The position numbers and the translations under genes were made by a program. DNA of 12,626 bases from Thiohalobacter sp. (GTDB lineage Bacteria; Pseudomonadota; Gammaproteobacteria; Thiohalobacterales; Thiohalobacteraceae), in NCBI GenBank assembly GCA_027030825.1, contig JALVEM010000161.1:1-12626 (forward strand), given 5' to 3'. Below the pieces are notes generated by a model. The model saw nothing but the letters and a program-made list of their open reading frames with translations. It was not told the DNA's origin and made no database searches. Each line of letters begins with the position of its first letter. The first letter of the stretch is position 1. This document shows, one piece after another, positions 8,817 through 12,626 of the stretch.

Positions 8817-10643
8817 ATGTGCGGCATCGTCGGCGCCATTGCGCAGCGTGACGTGGTCCCCATCCTGATCGAGGGCCTCCGGCGCCTGGAGTATCGCGGC
8901 TACGATTCGGCCGGCATCGCGGTACGGGACGACTCGGGCCAGCTGCAGCGCATCCGCTCGGTGGGCAAGGTGGCCGATCTCGAGCAGCGCCTCGCCCGCA
9001 CCCCCTTCTCCGGCCGCCTGGGCATCGCCCACACCCGCTGGGCCACCCACGGCATGCCGGCCGAGCGCAATGCCCATCCCCACATGAGCGGCGAGCGGGT
9101 CGCGATCGTCCACAACGGCATCATCGAGAATCATGCCGAGCTGCGGGCCGAGCTGGAGGACGCCGGCTACCGCTTCACCTCCGAGACGGACACCGAGGTC
9201 ATCGCCCACCTGCTGGCGCACACCCTCGAACGCACACCGGATCTGCTGGATGCGGTGCGCGAGGCCACGGCCCGCCTCGAGGGCGCCTATGCACTCGCCG
9301 TCATCGACCCGCGGCAGCCCGACCGCCTGGTGGTGGCACGCCTCGGCAGCCCCCTGGTGATCGGGCTGGGCGTGGGCGAGCACTTCATCGCCTCCGACGT
9401 TTTCGCCCTGCTGCCGGTGACCCAGCGCTTCCTCTTCCTGGAGGAAGGCGACATCGCCGAGGTGCGACGCGACGGCGTGCAGATCTTCGACGGCGAGGGG
9501 AATCCGGTCACGCGGCCCGAGAAACTCTCCAATCTCAGCGCCGCCACCGCCGAGAAGGGCCCTTACCGGCACTACATGCAGAAGGAGATCTTCGAGCAGC
9601 CGGCGGTGATCGCCGAGACTCTCGAGGGGCGCATCCACAAGGGGCGGCTGCTGGAAGACAGCTTCGGTCACGAGGCGCGCGCCCTGCTCGACCGGACCCG
9701 CAACATCCACATCATCGCCTGCGGCACCAGCTATCACGCCGGCCTGGTGGCGCGCTACTGGCTGGAAGAAGTCGGCATCCCGTGCATGGTCGAGGTGGCC
9801 TCGGAATACCGCTACCGAAAGGTGGTGGTGCCCCCGGACACCCTGTTCGTCACCATCTCCCAGTCCGGCGAGACGGCCGACACCCTGGCCGCCCTGCGCG
9901 GTGCGAAACAGGCCGGTTATCTGGGCAGCCTGACCATCTGCAACGTGCCGGAGAGCTCACTGGTGCGCGAATCCGACGTCGCCCTCATGACCCGGGCCGG
10001 TCCGGAGATCGGCGTGGCTTCCACCAAGGCCTTCACCACCCAGCTGGTGGCGCTGCGCCTGCTGGCCCTTGCGCTGGCCAAGCGCCGCGGGCTGGATGCC
10101 GACACCGAGCGCGCCTGGGTCGAGGAGTTCGAGGCCCTGCCCCGCCAGGTGGAGGTGGCGCTCGAGCTCGACGAGGCCATCCGGTCGATGGCCGAGGCCT
10201 TCTCCGACCGCGACAACGCCCTGTTTCTGGGGCGCGGCGCCTTCTGGCCGATCGCCATGGAAGGCGCACTCAAGCTCAAGGAGATCTCCTACATCCACGC
10301 CGAGGCCTATCCCGCCGGCGAGCTCAAGCACGGCCCGCTCGCGCTGGTGGACGAACGCATGCCGGTGGTCTGCGCCCTGCCCGACGACCCCCTGCTCGAG
10401 AAGGTGCTCTCCAACCTGCAGGAGGTGCGCGCCCGCGGCGGCGAGCTGTTCCTGTTCTCCGACCGTCGGGTGAGGATCGAGCTCGACCATTACCGGGCGC
10501 TGACCCTGTCGGACATCTGTCCCGGCACGGCGCCGGTGGTATACACGGTTCCGCTGCAGCTGCTGGCCTATCACGTGGCGGTGCTGCGCGGCACGGACGT
10601 GGACCAGCCCCGCAATCTCGCCAAGTCGGTGACGGTGGAATGA
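8817..10643 (+). CDS. glmS: Glutamine-fructose-6-phosphate aminotransferase (isomerizing)
   Basis: Converts fructose-6-phosphate and glutamine to glucosamine-6-phosphate and glutamate, the committed step to UDP-GlcNAc. It has 608 residues (E. coli 609). The class II glutaminase domain (2 to about 240) starts MCGIVGAIAQRD with the catalytic Cys2, and contains RRLEYRGYDSAG, THGMPAERNAHPH and HNGIIEN. Two sugar isomerase (SIS) domains follow, with ACGTSYHAG at 301-309, SQSGETADTL from residue 348, ELKHGP with His505, and the C-terminal LAKSVTVE carrying the catalytic lysine Lys603. Everything needed is present. It follows glmU after 248 bp of repeats. No glmS ribozyme is recognisable upstream, as expected outside Gram-positives. 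It overlaps the next gene's start. Confidence 0.98.
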   Translation: MCGIVGAIAQRDVVPILIEGLRRLEYRGYDSAGIAVRDDSGQLQRIRSVGKVADLEQRLARTPFSGRLGIAHTRWATHGMPAERNAHPHMSGERVAIVHNGIIENHAELRAELEDAGYRFTSETDTEVIAHLLAHTLERTPDLLDAVREATARLEGAYALAVIDPRQPDRLVVARLGSPLVIGLGVGEHFIASDVFALLPVTQRFLFLEEGDIAEVRRDGVQIFDGEGNPVTRPEKLSNLSAATAEKGPYRHYMQKEIFEQPAVIAETLEGRIHKGRLLEDSFGHEARALLDRTRNIHIIACGTSYHAGLVARYWLEEVGIPCMVEVASEYRYRKVVVPPDTLFVTISQSGETADTLAALRGAKQAGYLGSLTICNVPESSLVRESDVALMTRAGPEIGVASTKAFTTQLVALRLLALALAKRRGLDADTERAWVEEFEALPRQVEVALELDEAIRSMAEAFSDRDNALFLGRGAFWPIAMEGALKLKEISYIHAEAYPAGELKHGPLALVDERMPVVCALPDDPLLEKVLSNLQEVRARGGELFLFSDRRVRIELDHYRALTLSDICPGTAPVVYTVPLQLLAYHVAVLRGTDVDQPRNLAKSVTVE

Positions 10644-11047
10644 TGCGAACGGCCCGGCGGCTGCTCCCAGCGCTGATCCTGGCCTTGCTGGCCGGTTGCG
10701 CCGCGGTGCCCGATGTGGGGCGGCCGGGCTACGTGCACCACGTGGTGCTGGTCTGGCTCAGGCGCCCCGGCGACCCGGACGACCGCCGGGCGCTGATCGA
10801 GGCCAGTCACCGGCTGCGCGCCATTCCCGGGGTGGTCGAGGTGACCACCGGGACGCCCGTGCCCAGCGAACGCGAGGTGGTCGACGACAGCTTCGATCTG
10901 GCCGTCACCCTCGTTTTCACCGATGCCGAGGCGCTTCGTGCCTACCAGCGCCACCCGCTGCATGAACGGCTGCGGCGCGAAGTGCTCGTGCCGCGTGTCA
11001 GGCGGGTCCTGATCTACGATTATCAGGTAGAAAAACCGCGTCTATAA
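10640..11047 (+). CDS. Putative lipoprotein with a Dabb (stress-responsive alpha/beta-barrel) domain
   Basis: Small predicted lipoprotein, 135 residues from ATG 10640 or 134 from the adjacent ATG 10643; both overlap the glmS TGA, suggesting translational coupling. In the 134-residue numbering, positively charged MRTARR is followed by a hydrophobic stretch and the lipobox LAGC (16-19), with Ala after the cysteine. A lipid anchor, probably in the outer membrane, is therefore expected. The mature part (about 30-130) fits a Dabb ferredoxin-like barrel: YVHHVVLVWLRRP at the first strand, a helix RRALIEASHRLRAIPGV, then FDLAVTLVFTDAEALRAYQRHP and a closing strand VRRVLIYDYQV. Dabb proteins usually dimerise; most have no known substrate, and no catalytic function can be assigned. 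The fold is read by eye from the family pattern. Confidence 0.8.
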   Translation: MMRTARRLLPALILALLAGCAAVPDVGRPGYVHHVVLVWLRRPGDPDDRRALIEASHRLRAIPGVVEVTTGTPVPSEREVVDDSFDLAVTLVFTDAEALRAYQRHPLHERLRREVLVPRVRRVLIYDYQVEKPRL

Positions 11048-11089
11048 CCATCTGTTTTTCCTTGTTATCTGGCGCGCATCCCCGGATTC

Positions 11090-11098
11090 TGGTAGACT
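11090..11098 (+). promoter_or_regulatory. Possible extended -10 promoter
   Basis: TGGTAGACT has a TGN extension followed by TAGACT, matching TATAAT at four of six positions. No good -35 lies 17 bp upstream; TTGTTA at 11062-11067 is too far for this -10 but is 17 bp from GATTCT (11085-11090). It lies in the gap after the Dabb gene and would transcribe the small cysteine protein and the radical SAM gene with a leader of roughly 110 nt. Confidence 0.35.
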
Positions 11099-11131
11099 CG
11101 CAGGCCAATTTTGCCCCGTCCGGTATGCCAG

Positions 11132-11192
11132 ACCGCCACGAGCGGTGATCGGGGCTGGTTCACGACGATCGAACAGGCGGGCGATCCCCGCC
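11132..11192 (+). promoter_or_regulatory. Structured 5' leader with two hairpins upstream of the four-cysteine gene
   Basis: ACCGC/GCGGT with a 5-nt loop (11132-11146) and GGCGGG/CCCGCC with a 5-nt loop (11176-11192) are visible. The second ends 9 nt before the ribosome binding site. GTGA (11144-11147) could instead pair with the TCAC near 11160, which would compete with the first hairpin. I do not recognise a known riboswitch consensus. The inverted repeats are seen directly; a regulatory role is inference. Confidence 0.3.
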
Positions 11193-11201
11193 AGGCAACA
11201 C

Positions 11202-11206
11202 AGGAG
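11202..11206 (+). promoter_or_regulatory. Ribosome binding site selecting a GTG start
   Basis: AGGAG is placed 6 nt before GTG 11213. It supports the GTG over the ATG at 11228, which has no such sequence, and over the far-upstream TTG 11111. Confidence 0.65.
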
Positions 11207-11212
11207 CGATTC

Positions 11213-11494
11213 GTGAAGAAAGACCTCATGTTCTACTGCATTCCCCAGGGCGCCTACATGCGGACCGACAACTGCCTGAAGCTTCGCAAGCGCCCGACCG
11301 GTACCAAGGTCTCTGCAGGCACACAGCCGAAGCTGCGCGCCTGCGAGGTGTGCACCATGTATCCCCTCGTCGATGCCCTCAAGGTGCCCACCGTATCCAT
11401 GGAAGACTACCTCGGCGGCCGTCGGCCGGACATCGTGAATCTCGATGCGCCCGGCATCAGGAAGATACTCAAGGCCCACCGCAAGGCCAGCTGA
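11213..11494 (+). CDS. Conserved-looking small protein of unknown function with four cysteines
   Basis: I do not recognise this family. The 93-residue product starts at GTG 11213 behind a well-spaced AGGAG. It has four cysteines at 9, 21, 44 and 47, the last two in ACEVCTMYP. A Cys-x11-Cys-x22-Cys-x2-Cys spacing could bind zinc or an iron-sulfur cluster, but that is inference. It is basic (many Lys/Arg, e.g. KLRKRPTG and the C-terminal KILKAHRKAS), has no signal peptide or membrane segment, and is probably cytoplasmic. It is followed after 29 bp by the KamA-like radical SAM gene and is likely co-transcribed with it, so it could be a partner or metal chaperone of that enzyme. Third-position G/C bias is as in neighbouring genes, which supports real coding. 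Confidence 0.75.
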   Translation: MKKDLMFYCIPQGAYMRTDNCLKLRKRPTGTKVSAGTQPKLRACEVCTMYPLVDALKVPTVSMEDYLGGRRPDIVNLDAPGIRKILKAHRKAS

Positions 11495-11523
11495 GGCCTG
11501 CGCATCACCATCGGAGAGCAGCC

Positions 11524-12626
11524 ATGGCCCGGATTACCCCATTGGGGCGGCAGCGCGACGCCGCTCCCGCGCTCACGGGCGTGACCGAGTACGAGGTCTT
11601 CACCGAGCGCCATCTCGACCGCATCGAGCCCCTCTCCCGCCTGTCCGAGGAGGAGCGTTTCGCCATGCGGGTGGTGGCGCAGGTGTTGCCGTTTCGCGTC
11701 AACCGTTACGTGATCGAAGAGCTGATCGACTGGTCGGCCGCCCCCGATGATCCGATCTACCGGCTGGTCTTTCCACAGCGGGGCATGCTGGAAGCCACGG
11801 ATTTCGATCGCATGGCCGGGCTGTTGCGCAGCGGCGCCGACCGCAAGGCGATCCGCGCCCTTGCCGACGAGATCCGGGCCGGGCTCAATCCGCATCCGGC
11901 CGGCCAGCGGGAGCTCAATGTTCCCCGGCTCGATGGCGAACCCGTCTCCGGCCTGCAGCACAAGTACCGGGAGACGGTCCTGTTCTTCCCCAGCCAGGGA
12001 CAGGTCTGCCACAGCTACTGCACCTTCTGCTTCCGCTGGGCCCAGTTCGTGGGCGACAAGTCGCTGCGTTTCGCCGCCAGTGAAGCGGACAGGTTGCATG
12101 CCTACCTGGCCGGGCAACCCGAGGTGACGGATCTGCTGGTCACCGGGGGCGACCCCCTGGTCATGAAGTCCAAGCATCTGGCCGCCTATCTAGAGCCTTT
12201 CATCGAGCGGCCCGAGCTGCAGCACGTGCAGACCATCCGCCTCGGCACCAAGTCGCTCACCTTCTGGCCGCAGCGCTATGTGACGGATCCGGATGCCGAC
12301 GCCCTGCTGCATCTGCTCGAGCGACTGGCGGCCTCGGGTCGGCACGTGGCCCTGATGGCCCACTTCAACCACTGGCGCGAGTTCGACACGCCGATCGCCC
12401 GCGAGGCCATCCGGCGGGTGCGCGAGACCGGCGCCGTGATCCGTGCCCAGGCACCGCTGATCCGCGGCATCAACGACGATCCGGAGGTCTGGGCCGACAT
12501 GTGGCGGGAACAGGTACGGCTCGGCATCGTGCCCTACTACATGTTCGTGGAACGCGACACCGGTGCCCGCCACCATTTCGAGGTGCCGCTGGTGCGCGCC
12601 TGGGAGATCTACCGGGATGCCATCCA
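11524..12626 (+). CDS. KamA-family (lysine 2,3-aminomutase-like) radical SAM protein, 3' partial
   Basis: The frame is open from ATG 11524 (GGAGAG at 11513-11518) to the window edge, giving 367 residues without the C-terminus. Typical members are about 400-470. The radical SAM cluster motif CHSYCTFC has Cys162, Cys166 and Cys169 (CxxxCxxC). GGDPL (208-212) is the SAM-contacting motif. IRLGTKSL, AHFNH (279-283), LIRGIND (312-318) and VPYYMF (336-341) all follow the lysine 2,3-aminomutase pattern. Arg171 matches the carboxylate-binding arginine. The usual amine-binding Asp in the strand after PYY appears replaced by Arg344, so lysine may not be the substrate. The PLP lysine and second Asp would lie beyond the edge. 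EpmB is a shorter relative and a less likely identity. The fold is certain, the reaction is not. Confidence 0.9.
   Translation, partial: MARITPLGRQRDAAPALTGVTEYEVFTERHLDRIEPLSRLSEEERFAMRVVAQVLPFRVNRYVIEELIDWSAAPDDPIYRLVFPQRGMLEATDFDRMAGLLRSGADRKAIRALADEIRAGLNPHPAGQRELNVPRLDGEPVSGLQHKYRETVLFFPSQGQVCHSYCTFCFRWAQFVGDKSLRFAASEADRLHAYLAGQPEVTDLLVTGGDPLVMKSKHLAAYLEPFIERPELQHVQTIRLGTKSLTFWPQRYVTDPDADALLHLLERLAASGRHVALMAHFNHWREFDTPIAREAIRRVRETGAVIRAQAPLIRGINDDPEVWADMWREQVRLGIVPYYMFVERDTGARHHFEVPLVRAWEIYRDAI

Noticed and set aside
9782..10639. Long open frame overlapping glmS and running into the Dabb lipoprotein
   Set aside because: Only the part after ATGATG 10640 encodes a recognisable signal peptide and domain; upstream it is an out-of-frame shadow of glmS.
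11030..11060. Intrinsic terminator after the Dabb gene (GAAAAAC pairing with GTTTTTC)
   Set aside because: The stem is AT-rich with a 17-nt loop and no separate T-run after it, so it is too weak to call.
11111..11212. N-terminal extension of the four-cysteine protein from TTG 11111
   Set aside because: There is no ribosome binding site for the TTG, it passes through the leader hairpins, and GTG 11213 has a well-spaced AGGAG.

Overview
The window reads as an ordinary chromosomal stretch of a GC-rich gammaproteobacterium. The evidence is the very close resemblance of all eight F-type ATP synthase subunits to the Escherichia coli proteins, and the gammaproteobacterial gene order atpBEFHAGDC followed by glmU and glmS. 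A high-GC Chromatiales/Ectothiorhodospiraceae-like host would fit, but that is inference. All supported genes are on the + strand.

Layout: bases 2-6552 hold the ATP synthase operon from a 5'-truncated atpB through atpE, atpF, atpH, atpA, atpG, atpD and atpC. All are full length apart from the clipped first gene, with key residues intact. The c subunit has an aspartate and a proton-type motif. A 125-bp gap with several small hairpins and a possible promoter leads to a SlyD-like FKBP peptidyl-prolyl isomerase (6678-7160), which sits between atpC and glmU. glmU (7195-8568) and glmS (8817-10643) supply UDP-GlcNAc for peptidoglycan and LPS. The 248 bp between them carry thirteen tandem heptads (GAGGAGT/GAGGCGT) that start inside the glmU stop codon, then three CACGGAA(A)G units. 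A lipoprotein with a Dabb (stress-responsive dimeric alpha/beta-barrel) domain (10640-11047) overlaps the glmS stop.

After a 165-bp gap with a likely promoter and a structured leader comes a two-gene unit: a 93-residue protein of unknown function with four cysteines (11213-11494), and a KamA-family radical SAM protein (11524 to the window end, 3' truncated). The KamA-like protein keeps the CxxxCxxC cluster motif and the carboxylate-binding arginine of lysine 2,3-aminomutases. By hand alignment it has arginine where those enzymes have the first substrate-amine-binding aspartate, so its substrate may not be lysine.

The least understood parts are this last pair with its leader, the heptad array between glmU and glmS, and the lipid-anchored Dabb protein. 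The rest is housekeeping.
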